A stretch of DNA of 64,000 nt from Streptomyces rimosus (GTDB lineage Bacteria; Actinomycetota; Actinomycetes; Streptomycetales; Streptomycetaceae), in NCBI RefSeq assembly GCF_008704655.1, contig NZ_CP023688.1, positions 3,286,001 to 3,350,000 on the forward strand. The letters run 5' to 3'. This document shows positions 1 through 8,148 of this stretch, piece by piece (the first letter of the stretch is position 1; the number at the start of each line of letters is the position of its first letter). Both the position numbers and the translations under genes were made by a program. The notes under the pieces were generated by a model. The model saw nothing but the letters and a program-made list of their open reading frames with translations, did not search any database and had not been told where the DNA came from.

Positions 1-1
1 T

Positions 2-178
2 CTGACGCCGTGCGCGTGGCATCTGGACGTGCAGTACGCGGCGCTGGCGCCCGAGGGGGCCGAGGCGGCGATCAGCGACGAGTCGCTGGATCTGCGCTGG
101 TTCCCGTACGACGAGGTGGCGGACGTGGCGGACGACTCGGTCGTGCGCCTCGTGGAGCGTACGCGCGCGCTGCTGTAG
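2..178 (+). CDS. NUDIX hydrolase, C-terminal fragment
   Basis: Only the last 58 codons lie in the window; the start and the Nudix box are upstream. The visible part reads like the end of a NUDIX fold: a core strand (HLDVQYAA) followed by LRWFPYDEVADV, the typical strand and helix that close the domain. NUDIX enzymes hydrolyse nucleoside diphosphates linked to another group, but the substrate cannot be told from this piece. It converges with the AIM24 gene to its right, and a strong hairpin separates the two. The family call rests on a short fragment. Confidence 0.6.
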   Translation: MTPCAWHLDVQYAALAPEGAEAAISDESLDLRWFPYDEVADVADDSVVRLVERTRALL

Positions 179-192
179 AGCGCGCCGGTCTG

Positions 193-220
193 CCGCGCGC
201 CCCGGTCGAGGGGCGCGCGG
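193..220. terminator. Bidirectional hairpin terminator
   Basis: A perfect 11-bp stem (CCGCGCGCCCC with its complement) and 6-base loop lie between two convergent stop codons. There is no T-run, as is common for Streptomyces terminators. Confidence 0.7.
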
Positions 221-230
221 CCGGTGGGCC

Positions 231-989
231 TCAGTTGGTGAAGATGTTGCCCTGGTTCTGCCCGTGGGCGCCCTGCTGGCCCATGCCGAACTGGGCGGCC
301 AGGCCGGACCCGATGACGGCGTTCTGCGGCGGCAGCAGCTCGCTGGGCTGGACGAGCGCGTAGCCCTGTCCCAGGAAGCTCAGCTCCCAGCCCTCGCCCG
401 TATTGCCGCGGCGCCGCCACACGCCCGTGGAGTGCGTCTGCGCCTGCATCTGTACGCGGAGCGAGGCGGACCAGGCGACCACCGCGTCGGCGTCGGCGTT
501 GACGTACTTGTCCGGGGTGACCTGCATCATCAGCGGCTGGCCCGAGGTCATCAGGACGACCTTGCCGCGGCCGGAGATGTTGAGCTGGTACTTGCCGGTG
601 CCGGAGATCCCGTACTGGCTGTCCACCGAGATGACCTCCCAGTGGAGGCCGGAGTCCAGCGCCAGCACGTAATTGCTGTCCACGGTCAGGCCGTCGTGGT
701 CCACGTCCATGATGTGGACGTACTGGGCGAGGTTGGCCAGGTAGACCGTGCCCTGTCCGGAGACGCGCATCAGGTCCAGGCCCTCGCCCGACATCGCGCG
801 GGCGTGCTGCTGTCCCGGCGTCTGGTGGTTCCCGTCGAATTCCAGCAGCCCCTGATAGGCGACCATGGTGCCCTTACGGGCGAGCAGGTCCTCGTGGCCC
901 TGTAGGGCGACCCGCAGCAACTGCGGGTTCTGGAGGGCGAACCGCTCCTGGGTCTGCGCCTCGGTGTAGGCGAAAAGCGGACTCTGCAT
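231..989 (-). CDS. AIM24 family protein (first of three)
   Basis: A 252-residue protein that is one AIM24-type beta-rich domain. The family was named after a yeast mitochondrial protein, and bacterial members often sit beside TerD-type stress genes; the biochemical role is unknown. Visible features are the MVAYQGLLEF segment near residue 45, a run of Gly-rich strands, the ADAVVAWSASL block near residue 165 and a final GYALVQPSELLPP. The same blocks recur in the two genes upstream, so this is the third member of a tandem paralogue set read leftwards. There is no signal peptide or membrane segment. A gap of 21 bases to the previous stop suggests one transcript. Confidence 0.85.
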   Translation of the reverse strand: MQSPLFAYTEAQTQERFALQNPQLLRVALQGHEDLLARKGTMVAYQGLLEFDGNHQTPGQQHARAMSGEGLDLMRVSGQGTVYLANLAQYVHIMDVDHDGLTVDSNYVLALDSGLHWEVISVDSQYGISGTGKYQLNISGRGKVVLMTSGQPLMMQVTPDKYVNADADAVVAWSASLRVQMQAQTHSTGVWRRRGNTGEGWELSFLGQGYALVQPSELLPPQNAVIGSGLAAQFGMGQQGAHGQNQGNIFTN

Positions 990-1010
990 GATGGCTTGAC
1001 GTCCTCCCCC

Positions 1011-1694
1011 TCAGCCCCGGGCCCGGAGCCGGTCGGTGCTGTCCTCACTGGGCTGTACGACGACGAAGCCCTGGCCGGAGAAGCCGAGCTGATACGCCTC
1101 GCCGCTGCCGCGCCCGATCATCGAGGACGCCTTGAAGCTGCGCTTGCCCTTCATCTTCAGGTTGGTCGACCAGGCGACGAGCGCGTCGGGATCGACGTAC
1201 GTCTCGTCCTCGCCGCGCCCGCAGTCCACCACGATCGGGGTGCCGCGGGAGGTCAGCGCGACCCAGCCGGTGCCCGAGATACCGACGTTGAACAGCCCCT
1301 GACCGGCGAACTTCGCCATGCCCTTGACCCGCTGCACGCCCCACTGGAGGTGTGCGTCGAAGGCCAGGAGGTTGGTGCCGTTGACGGAGAGCGCGTCGCC
1401 GTCGAGGTTGATGCAGACGACGTCCGCCCCGTAGTCGGCGAGGTAGAGCAGGCCGTCACCGGAGCACTTCATCAGGGGCGCGCCCTCGCCGGTCAGCCAC
1501 TGGGAGGCCATCTGGCGGACCGCGGGCGGGTTCGGCTCGTACTGGACGAAGCCCTCGTAGGCGACCATCGAGCCGGTGCGGGCGAAGACGTCCTGGCCGC
1601 TCTGCATGGCGATCTTGACCATCGCGCTGCCGTGGTTCTCCATACGGGCCACGGGCCCGGCCGGGGCATAGCCCGGGACTTGCTGTTCGTACAT
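1011..1694 (-). CDS. AIM24 family protein (second of three)
   Basis: A 227-residue AIM24-domain protein starting MYEQQVPGY. It shares with its neighbours the SMVAYEGFVQYE block, a DALVAWSTNLKMKG block and a closing GQGFVVVQPSE. The reading frame stays open far upstream, but that extension only shadows the next gene, so the ATG 11 bases after the upstream stop is preferred; a GAGGGAGCC ribosome site precedes it. It is a cytoplasmic protein of unknown function, probably co-transcribed with and partly redundant to the flanking AIM24 genes. The paralogue relation is read from the sequence; any stress role is inferred from the TerD fusion next door. Confidence 0.85.
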   Translation of the reverse strand: MYEQQVPGYAPAGPVARMENHGSAMVKIAMQSGQDVFARTGSMVAYEGFVQYEPNPPAVRQMASQWLTGEGAPLMKCSGDGLLYLADYGADVVCINLDGDALSVNGTNLLAFDAHLQWGVQRVKGMAKFAGQGLFNVGISGTGWVALTSRGTPIVVDCGRGEDETYVDPDALVAWSTNLKMKGKRSFKASSMIGRGSGEAYQLGFSGQGFVVVQPSEDSTDRLRARG

Positions 1695-1705
1695 GGCGGG
1701 CTCCC

Positions 1706-3442
1706 TCAGACCTCGTAGGGCTGGACGACGATGAAATTGCCGGGCGCGCCGCGGAACTGGAGGTTCACGGTCTCGCCGGAGTGCCCCGGGTACGCGTGGC
1801 GGCGCAGGCTCACCTGGCTGGAGATGATCACCTGGGAGGCTGCCGACCAGGCGACGATGGCGTTGGCGTCCGCGAAGGTCGTCGGGGTGACCGGGAGGAC
1901 GACCGGGGTGCCCCGGGTCTTGACCACGACCGTGCCGGTGCCCTGGAACTGCATGGTGAACAGCGCGCCGCCCGGTATGCCGTGCCCCTCGATGCGGCGG
2001 ACCTCGTGCTGGAGCGACTCGTCGAAGGCGAGCACGCTCTCGGACGACACGCAGATCGCGTCGCCCTGGAGCTCGATCGGGTGCACATGGGCGCTGTTGT
2101 CCGCGAAGAACACCTGGCCCTGGCCCGTGCAGCGCATCAGCTGCATCTCCTGGCCGGTGGCGTTGCCCACGATGCGGCCCCGTATACCGGCGCCCTTGTA
2201 GCTGAAGTCGACCTTGCCCTGGTAGAGGACCATGCTGCCCTGGCGGGCGAGCACGGGCTGCCCGTCGATGCCGAGGTCGGCGCGGATCAGCTTCTCGTTC
2301 TGCGGGGTCCACCGCTGGCCGGTCGGCGCCTCGCGGTACTTGTCCAGGACGACGCCGAGGCCGGGCCCCTGGGCGGACGGCTGTCCGTACGGGGACGGTT
2401 GGCCCTGGGGAGCGCCGTACGGGGCCGGAGCCTGCTGGCCGGGGAACTGGCCGCCCGGCTGGCCGTACGAGGCCTGAGGCGGCGCCTGGGGCGGTGCCTG
2501 CGGGGCTGCCTGGGGCGGCCGGCCGTACGGGGCGGGCGGTGCCTGCTGGTACGGGTCCTGGCCGAACGGCGGCTGCCGGCCGGGCGGGGCGCCGGGCGGC
2601 ACCATCGGGGCCGCGATGGTCGGGGCGCTGTGCACCGGCGGGGCCGGGGGCTGCGCCTGCGGCGGAATCTGCGGCTCCGGCCGGGGCGGCGCCGGCGGCT
2701 GCGGTGCTCCGTAGGGCTGCTGGCCCTGCGGGGCGCCCTGGGGCGTGCTCGGGGGCGCGCCGAAGGCCGGGGCGGGCGGCTGCGGTGCTGCGGGCGCCGG
2801 GGCGGGCTGCCCCTGCGCCGTCGGAACCGCGAAGCCCGGCGCGGGCTCGGAGGCGGCGGGCGGCGCGAAGCCCGGCACGCCGCCCTGCGGCGCGGGCCCG
2901 GCCGCGGGCTCCTCCTCGGCGACCTCGCCGCCGAAGTTCTTCAGCAGCGCTTCCAGTCCGCCGTCGAAGCCCTGCCCGACCGCGGCGAAGCGCCACTCGC
3001 CCTTCAGGTAGAAGTCGCCGAGCATGACGGCGCGCTCGGTGGTGAACTCGCCGCCGTTGAACGCGTAGCGGGCGACCTCCTCGCCGCCGGCGACGATGCG
3101 CAGGTAGCCGGGCCCGACCTGGGACATCTGGCCCGCGCCGTCCAGGGTGGCGGTGAAGGAGAGCTTCTGGATGTGCCGCGGGATCCGGTCGAGCGTGACC
3201 CGGAAGGACTCGGTGTCGCCCGCCTGGGGGCCAAGCTGCTGGATCGCGCCCTCGGGCGACGCGGGCTGGTTGAAGAAGACGAAGTACCGGTCGTCGGAGA
3301 GCCGCTCGTCCGCGTCGAGTCCGAAGCAGCTGATGTCGAAGGTCAGGCCGGAACCCGCGATCTGCACGCCCACGTACAGATCCGTCCCGGCCGTCAGATC
3401 ACTGATCCTGGCCTTGTGGCCCCGCTGGAATTCCCTGGCCAT
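1706..3442 (-). CDS. TerD-AIM24 fusion protein
   Basis: A 578-residue three-part protein. Residues 1 to about 175 form a TerD domain (start MAREFQRG, then DISCFGLDADERLSDDRY and FVFFNQP, the acidic calcium-binding signature of tellurium-resistance proteins). Residues 185 to 360 are a low-complexity Pro/Gln/Gly/Ala linker. Residues 365 to 575 are an AIM24 domain like those of the two following genes. TerD proteins bind Ca2+ and are tied to envelope, oxidative and tellurite stress. The fusion physically links AIM24 to that system and suggests the three genes form one module. It is the first gene of the leftward operon, and its start follows a divergent-looking gap of about 115 bases. Confidence 0.88.
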   Translation of the reverse strand: MAREFQRGHKARISDLTAGTDLYVGVQIAGSGLTFDISCFGLDADERLSDDRYFVFFNQPASPEGAIQQLGPQAGDTESFRVTLDRIPRHIQKLSFTATLDGAGQMSQVGPGYLRIVAGGEEVARYAFNGGEFTTERAVMLGDFYLKGEWRFAAVGQGFDGGLEALLKNFGGEVAEEEPAAGPAPQGGVPGFAPPAASEPAPGFAVPTAQGQPAPAPAAPQPPAPAFGAPPSTPQGAPQGQQPYGAPQPPAPPRPEPQIPPQAQPPAPPVHSAPTIAAPMVPPGAPPGRQPPFGQDPYQQAPPAPYGRPPQAAPQAPPQAPPQASYGQPGGQFPGQQAPAPYGAPQGQPSPYGQPSAQGPGLGVVLDKYREAPTGQRWTPQNEKLIRADLGIDGQPVLARQGSMVLYQGKVDFSYKGAGIRGRIVGNATGQEMQLMRCTGQGQVFFADNSAHVHPIELQGDAICVSSESVLAFDESLQHEVRRIEGHGIPGGALFTMQFQGTGTVVVKTRGTPVVLPVTPTTFADANAIVAWSAASQVIISSQVSLRRHAYPGHSGETVNLQFRGAPGNFIVVQPYEV

Positions 3443-3557
3443 ACGTAACGACCGTCCCCCGCTCCCGCTCCGCGCTCTGATTGACGTCGCGCCAGGCTAA
3501 CCGCTGCCGCTGACGGCGGACGATGCCGGGGCGCGGCACGCATCGCGCGGAACGGCC

Positions 3558-4157
3558 TTATTCCGTACGGGCGGCGGGCAGATGCGGCAGCCGCTCCGCC
3601 GCGACCACACCTTCGAGATAGCCGCGCGCCCGCTCCGTTCGTGGGTATGACTCCAGGAGCTGCCAGAAACGCTGTCCGTGACCGGGGACGAGAAGATGCG
3701 CCAGCTCATGGAGGAGCACATAGTCGATGACGTACTCGGGCATGCCCTGGAGCCGGTGCGAGAGGCGGATGCTGCCCTCGGCGGGCGTGCAGGAACCCCA
3801 GCGGGTGTTCTGGTTGGTCACCCAGCGCACCGTGTCGGGCCGGGCGCGGCCGTCCAGGTACTGCAGCGACAGGCGCTCCGCGCGCTCGGCCAGCTCGCCG
3901 TCGCCGAGCACCCGCTTGCTCTCCTGCGCGGCCAGCTTGTCCAGCATCACCGTCACCCAGCGCCGTTCCTCCGCCTCGGACATCCGGGCCGGGATCAGCA
4001 CGATGGTGCGGTCGCCCTCGCGGTAGGCGGAGACCGTACGGCGGCGCCGCGAGCTTCTGCGCACCTCGACCGCGCTCGTCGCGGAGCCGCCGGTCGCGGG
4101 GCGCGCGGCGGTCCTGCGTTGGGGGTCTGCGGCTCGGCGCAAAGGGTCGGCGGGCAC
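3558..4157 (-). CDS. YgjP-like (DUF45) zinc metallopeptidase
   Basis: A 199-residue protein of the YgjP/M48-like, SprT-related family. The zinc motif HELAH is at residues 150-154, with a third histidine at 160 (VPGHGQRFW). Upstream the family signature NTRWGSC (about 117-123) precedes the IRLSHRL strand. The first 40 residues are basic and variable, so the true start could be internal. It has no signal peptide and is predicted to be cytosolic. Family members are presumed proteases with unknown substrates. It is divergent from the ThiF-like gene on its right; nothing nearby defines a partner. Confidence 0.85.
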   Translation of the reverse strand: MPADPLRRAADPQRRTAARPATGGSATSAVEVRRSSRRRRTVSAYREGDRTIVLIPARMSEAEERRWVTVMLDKLAAQESKRVLGDGELAERAERLSLQYLDGRARPDTVRWVTNQNTRWGSCTPAEGSIRLSHRLQGMPEYVIDYVLLHELAHLLVPGHGQRFWQLLESYPRTERARGYLEGVVAAERLPHLPAARTE

Positions 4158-4346
4158 GCCCCGACGTTACCCGCTGCCCGCGCGGGAAGTCCCGCCTCCC
4201 GGTTCTGCCGTGCGGCCGAAACGCCCAGAGGCGGTCATGGCTTGTACGACTATTGCCCGCCGGCTGTGGACAACTTCCGATGCCCGTCCGGCGGCCGGGG
4301 CATGCTGGCGGTGCTGGACGAGATCCGATCGACGGGGGACGGATTC

Positions 4347-5492
4347 ATGCATCCGATGTTGAAGCCCGCGCTGCGGCGCGGCTGGCGGGACCGGGAGACG
4401 GTGCGGTTCGGGGTGGCCCCGGCGCACGCGGTGGAGCTGGGGCCCGTGGACACCGCGACGGGCAGCTTTCTGGCCTTGATCGACGGCACGCGCAGCCTCG
4501 GTCAGCTGGCGGAAGCGGCCGAGTCGCTGGGGTTGTCCGCCGAGCGCGCGCGGCGGACGGTGGAGCGGCTGGGGCGGGCGGGGCTGTTGGACACGCCGTC
4601 GGGGGGCGGTCCGGCGGCCGAGGCGGTGCGGTCGGACGCCGCGGCCTTCGGGCGGTTGCGGGCGGATCTCGCGTCGCTGTCGGTGCGGCATCCCGAGGCC
4701 GCGGGTGGACTGGAGCGCATGGGAGCGCGCCGCGCCGTACGAGCGCGGGTGCGCGGCGCGGGGCGAGTGGGGGCCTCGGTCGCGGCGCTGCTCTCGGCGG
4801 CGGGCATCGGGCGGGTGGAGGTGCAGGACGGCGGGAAGGTCGAGCCGTGGGACGTCCTGCCGGGCGGCGTGCGAGCGGATCACATCGGCATACGGCGCGA
4901 CGCCGCCGCGCGTAGCGTGGTGCACCGCGCCTCTCCCTGGTCGCGCGGAAACCGCGCCGGAGAGGCGCCGCCGGAAGCGGGCGAGTCGGGCCTCGCGCTC
5001 GTCGTGATCACACCGCGCGACGGCCTCGCCGCCTACGCTCCCGACCCGGTCCTGGTCGAGCCCTTCCTGTCCGCAGGCATCCCGCACCTGTTGGCCGGAG
5101 TGGTCGAAGGCACGGGTGTGGTGGGACCGCTGGTCCTGCCGGGCGGCTCCTCCTGCGCGGGCTGCCTGGAGCTGCGGCGTACGGACGCGGAACCGGCCTG
5201 GCCGCGGCTGCTCGCCCAGTGGCGCTCGGGGCGCGGGGCACCGGCCGTGCCAGCGTGCGACGCTGCGCTGGCGACGACGGTGGCAGGGCTGGCGGCCGTA
5301 CAGGCGCTGGCGTTCCTGGACGGCCAGTTGCCACCCTGCACCGGGGCCCGGATGGAGGTCGCGCTGCCGTGCGCGGACTGGCGGACGACCCGGATCGCGC
5401 CGCATCCGGAGTGCGGCTGCGGTGCGGCGGGGCCGGCCGGGGCCACGGGTGCCTCGGAACCGCGTCGGCAACACGTAACAATGGCGGAGTAA
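4347..5492 (+). CDS. Orphan ThiF/E1-like protein (RiPP-associated type)
   Basis: A 381-residue protein. The N-terminal 85 residues look like a small winged-helix domain (LGPVDTATGSFLALIDGTRS then a helical pair), like leader-peptide-binding modules of ocin-ThiF proteins. Residues 130-225 are a degenerate Rossmann/ThiF core with the loop RGAGRVGASV at about 136-145. A C-x2-C pair (Cys270, Cys273, in SSCAGC) and a final ECGCG suggest a structural zinc. E1-like proteins adenylate or bind peptide C-termini; here the glycine loop is poor, so binding rather than catalysis is possible. No YcaO or precursor peptide is nearby. The start chosen has GGGGGA upstream; an in-frame ATG lies 45 bases earlier. 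Confidence 0.7.
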   Translation: MHPMLKPALRRGWRDRETVRFGVAPAHAVELGPVDTATGSFLALIDGTRSLGQLAEAAESLGLSAERARRTVERLGRAGLLDTPSGGGPAAEAVRSDAAAFGRLRADLASLSVRHPEAAGGLERMGARRAVRARVRGAGRVGASVAALLSAAGIGRVEVQDGGKVEPWDVLPGGVRADHIGIRRDAAARSVVHRASPWSRGNRAGEAPPEAGESGLALVVITPRDGLAAYAPDPVLVEPFLSAGIPHLLAGVVEGTGVVGPLVLPGGSSCAGCLELRRTDAEPAWPRLLAQWRSGRGAPAVPACDAALATTVAGLAAVQALAFLDGQLPPCTGARMEVALPCADWRTTRIAPHPECGCGAAGPAGATGASEPRRQHVTMAE

Positions 5493-5526
5493 CCCCGGTT
5501 GGGGACAGTGTGAGTTGGAGGGGCGA

Positions 5527-6924
5527 ATGTCAGATCTTCCCCGCAAGGCGGTCACCCGCACCGCCAAGCTGGCCGCGCTGCCACTGGGATTCGCCGGCCG
5601 TGCCACCTGGGGGCTGGGCAAGCGGATCGGGGGCAGGTCGGCGGACCTCGTCGGCCGCGAGCTCCAGCAGCGGACCGCCGAACAGCTCTTCCGGGTGCTC
5701 GGCGAGCTGAAGGGCGGCGCCATGAAGTTCGGGCAGGCGCTGTCCGTCTTCGAGTCGGCGCTGCCGGAGGAGATCGCCGGCCCCTACCGCGCCGCGCTCA
5801 CCAAACTCCAGGAAGCCGCGCCGCCGATGCCGACGGACACCGTGCACAAGGTGCTGGCGGAGCGGCTCGGCGAGGACTGGCGCGAGCTGTTCACGGAGTT
5901 CGACGACAAACCGTCGGCCGCCGCCTCGATCGGGCAGGTGCACCGCGCGGTCTGGCACGACGGCCGCGAGGTGGCCGTCAAGGTGCAGTATCCGGGGGCG
6001 GGCGCCGCCCTGCTCTCCGATCTGTCCCAGCTCGGCCGGTTCGCCCGGCTGCTCGGTCCGCTGATCCCCGGCATGGACATCAAGCCGCTGATCTCCGAGC
6101 TGCGCGACCGGGTCTCCGAGGAGCTGGACTACGCCCTGGAGGCCGAGGCCCAGCAGGCGCACGCCGAGGAGTTCGCCGACGACCCGGACGTCCTGGTGCC
6201 CGCGGTGATCCACCAGGGCGACCAGGTGCTGGTGACCGAGTGGATGGACGGCATCCCCCTGTCGGAGGTCATCGCCGACGGCACCGAGGAGGAGCGCGAC
6301 CGGGCCGGGCAGCTCCTGGCCCGCTTCCTCTTCTCGGGCACCGCGCGTACGGGCCTGCTGCACGCCGACCCCCACCCGGGGAACTTCCGCCTGCTGACCG
6401 GTGACGCCCCGGAAGGACCGGCGGAGAAGTGGCGGCTGGGCGTGCTGGACTTCGGCACGGTCGACCGCCTGCCGGACGGCCTACCGTCCACGATCGGCAC
6501 CTCACTGCGGATGACGCTCGACGGCGAGGCCGAGGCGGTCTACGAGCTGCTGTGCGAGGAGGGCTTCGTCAAGGAGTCCATCGAGCTGGATCCCGAAGCG
6601 GTGCTGGACTATCTGCTCCCGATCATCGAACCGGCCCAGGCGGACGCCTTCACCTTCACCCGCTCCTGGATGCGCACCCAGGCCGCGCGCATCGCCGATC
6701 CCCGCTCCCCCGCCTACCAGCTCGGCCGCCAGCTCAATCTGCCCCCGTCCTACCTCCTCATACACCGCGTGACGCTGAGCACGATCGGTGTCCTGTGCCA
6801 GCTGGGCGCCACCGTCCGCATGCGCGACGAGCTGGAGTCCTGGCTCCCGGGCTTCACCCCGGCCGACACCTCGCCGTCCGTACCGGAACAGCCCCGGTCC
6901 ACGGCGGAGGAGACCACGGCCTGA
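5527..6924 (+). CDS. ABC1/AarF/UbiB family atypical kinase
   Basis: A 465-residue protein with hallmarks of the UbiB/ADCK family: KFGQ (residues 67-70, the regulatory KxGQ motif), the Ala-rich nucleotide loop ASIGQVHRA near 133-141, the VKVQYPG lysine near 152, and HADPHPGN plus DFG as catalytic loop and metal site. Family members are ATPases or kinases acting on isoprenoid-lipid metabolism. The ribosome site GGAGGGG fixes the ATG; an earlier in-frame ATG 12 bases upstream is badly placed. It follows the ThiF-like gene by 34 bases. An ABC1 gene close to whiB7 and uvrD2 is a conserved actinobacterial arrangement. Confidence 0.93.
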   Translation: MSDLPRKAVTRTAKLAALPLGFAGRATWGLGKRIGGRSADLVGRELQQRTAEQLFRVLGELKGGAMKFGQALSVFESALPEEIAGPYRAALTKLQEAAPPMPTDTVHKVLAERLGEDWRELFTEFDDKPSAAASIGQVHRAVWHDGREVAVKVQYPGAGAALLSDLSQLGRFARLLGPLIPGMDIKPLISELRDRVSEELDYALEAEAQQAHAEEFADDPDVLVPAVIHQGDQVLVTEWMDGIPLSEVIADGTEEERDRAGQLLARFLFSGTARTGLLHADPHPGNFRLLTGDAPEGPAEKWRLGVLDFGTVDRLPDGLPSTIGTSLRMTLDGEAEAVYELLCEEGFVKESIELDPEAVLDYLLPIIEPAQADAFTFTRSWMRTQAARIADPRSPAYQLGRQLNLPPSYLLIHRVTLSTIGVLCQLGATVRMRDELESWLPGFTPADTSPSVPEQPRSTAEETTA

Positions 6925-6963
6925 CGCGACCGTGCCGCCCCTCCGCACCGCGCGGCGAGCCGC

Positions 6964-7164
6964 TCATCTCGCGGCGACCGGGTCCAGGTGGGACTCGATG
7001 GTGCGGAGGCAGGCGCGGGTGCAGGTGTCGCAGAGGTGCTGGCGGGTGCCGTTGACGATGGTGCAGGTCCAGGTCGGCGCGGCGCCCTCGGCCACGGCAC
7101 CGCACCGGACACACACCGCGTCACCGGTCGCCAACTCCGCCTGTTCATACGTCTTCTGGTTCAT
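6964..7164 (-). CDS. Small two-CxxC protein, unknown function
   Basis: A 66-residue protein with two CxxC pairs (CVRC and CDTC) about 28 residues apart, plus a third cysteine in TCTIVNG between them, so it probably folds around one zinc. No enzyme or DNA-binding motif is recognisable. There is no ribosome site. Instead TATTGT sits 6 bases before the ATG, the layout of a leaderless transcript. It converges with the ABC1 kinase gene. The reading frame is supported by typical codon bias; function unknown. Confidence 0.7.
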   Translation of the reverse strand: MNQKTYEQAELATGDAVCVRCGAVAEGAAPTWTCTIVNGTRQHLCDTCTRACLRTIESHLDPVAAR

Positions 7165-7209
7165 CAGCCGACAATATCCCCGGCACCGCCGGTAAAGGGG
7201 GCACAACGC

Positions 7210-7243
7210 CCTCAGGGGCCGCCCAGTTGGACAGCCCCTGAGG
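7210..7243 (-). terminator. Terminator after the wblC unit
   Basis: A perfect 10-bp inverted repeat (CCTCAGGGGC and complement) with a 14-base loop lies about 85 bases beyond the stop of the gene after wblC. It is the likely 3' end of that transcript. Confidence 0.6.
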
Positions 7244-7327
7244 TGCGTGCTACCGCATGGCCGCGTGATGCGGTGGTGACACCGCCGGGCGGCGCCGGCA
7301 CGGTGCGCGTGCCAGGCCGCCGGTGGC

Positions 7328-7657
7328 TCACTGCATGACGGCCATGGCCAAGGCGCGCCGGGCGCGCAGCGACGCCCGCTCGGCACGGCGCTGCATGCGC
7401 CGGGCCGCGGCGAGGCGCTGGGCCCTGCGTTCGGACTCGGCCTCCTGCAAGCGCTCTTGCATTTGCGCACGAGCCAGGGCTTCTGGGATGAGTTGCATTT
7501 CGAGGGTCCTGTTCTGGCGCGACTCGATCGCGCCGGAGTTCGCGGGTGCGGTGGTGTCGGTGAGGGTGGGGTTCATCGGGTCCTGCTTCTGGGGGTCCCG
7601 CTGGGCGGGACGGTCGATCGTTCCGGTGCCGCTGGTGTACGCGCCGCTGAGGTTCAT
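7328..7657 (-). CDS. Small helical Arg-rich protein coupled to wblC
   Basis: A 109-residue protein starting MNLSGAYTSG. The second half is a continuous charged helix rich in Arg, Ala, Glu and Gln (ARAQMQERLQEAESERRAQR and onward), likely coiled-coil or RNA/ribosome-binding. Its ATG overlaps the TGA of wblC in an ATGA, so translation is probably coupled and the pair is co-induced. A second Met (MNPTLTD, residue 28) is an alternative start. I do not recognise a family. Its link to antibiotic stress is inferred only from the overlap. Confidence 0.7.
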   Translation of the reverse strand: MNLSGAYTSGTGTIDRPAQRDPQKQDPMNPTLTDTTAPANSGAIESRQNRTLEMQLIPEALARAQMQERLQEAESERRAQRLAAARRMQRRAERASLRARRALAMAVMQ

Positions 7658-8007
7658 GCCGCGACCGGGTTCTTGCGCGGACGGCCACGCGGACGCTTGC
7701 GGGGCACCACGACGCCCTGGACGAAGAGTTCGCCGCCCCAGACGCCCCACGGCTCACGACGGTCCTTGGCGCCGGCGAGACACGCCTCGCGCACCGGACA
7801 GGTCTGGCACAGGGACTTGGCGTACTCCACGTCGGCCGGGGTCTCGGCGAAGAAGACCTCCGGGTCGTAGGTACGGCACGGTACGGCGGCGCCGAGGCGG
7901 TCGATCTCGTCGTCGAGCTCGGTGAGGGGCAGCAAAGGGGTCTCCTGGGAGTCGGGCGGAGGGATCAGGTCGGTGGCGACGGACGGGGTGTGCGTCTGGA
8001 GTTGCAC
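7654..8007 (-). CDS. wblC: WhiB7/WblC redox-type regulator of antibiotic resistance
   Basis: A 117-residue WhiB-like protein. Cys44, Cys67, Cys70 and Cys76 form the 4Fe-4S ligand set (C-x22-C-x2-C-x5-C). GVWGG at 88-92 is the sigma-factor-contact turn. An AT-hook, RPRGRPRK at about 105-112, distinguishes the WhiB7/WblC subgroup. WblC binds the primary sigma factor and activates intrinsic resistance genes when ribosomes are inhibited, including its own gene. The adjacent uvrD2 and ABC1 genes match the conserved whiB7 neighbourhood. Control appears to be through the long leader upstream, described separately. Confidence 0.93.
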   Translation of the reverse strand: MQLQTHTPSVATDLIPPPDSQETPLLPLTELDDEIDRLGAAVPCRTYDPEVFFAETPADVEYAKSLCQTCPVREACLAGAKDRREPWGVWGGELFVQGVVVPRKRPRGRPRKNPVAA

Positions 8008-8058
8008 GGTGGTGTGTTCCTCGTCTGTTCGGCCCGGCTGGTGGCCGGGCTCTTGGGT

Positions 8059-8100
8059 AAAACAAAAGGGCCGCGGATCCCGGTGTGGGTTCCGCGGCCC
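8059..8100 (-). terminator. Attenuator terminator in the wblC leader
   Basis: On the minus strand a perfect 10-bp stem (GGGCCGCGGA with TCCGCGGCCC) and 13-base loop is followed at once by TTTTGTTTT. This is a textbook intrinsic terminator, unusual in Streptomyces, placed about 50 bases before the wblC start. It must be bypassed for wblC to be transcribed. Confidence 0.9.
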
Positions 8101-8148
8101 TGGAAGGTGCCGACCTGATCATGCCGATCAGGCTGGATCTCTCCAGGG
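8098..8148 (-). promoter_or_regulatory. Antiterminator pairing in the wblC leader
   Basis: CCCTGGA (8142-8148 in minus orientation) can pair with TCCAGGG (8098-8104), which includes the first three bases of the terminator stem. A nested perfect 7-bp hairpin CCTGATC-GATCAGG (8114-8132) spans the upstream ORF stop codon. A ribosome finishing the upstream ORF would cover CCCTGGA and let the terminator form. A ribosome stalled earlier would leave it free to block termination. Confidence 0.65.

Noticed and set aside
1781..3448. A 555-codon plus-strand frame opposite the TerD-AIM24 gene
   Set aside because: An antisense shadow rich in Arg, Gly and Leu; the minus-strand product has two recognisable domains.
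4302..5492. Earlier ATG start for the ThiF-like protein
   Set aside because: It lacks a good ribosome site; the ATG 45 bases later has GGGGGA upstream and gives a plausible N-terminus.
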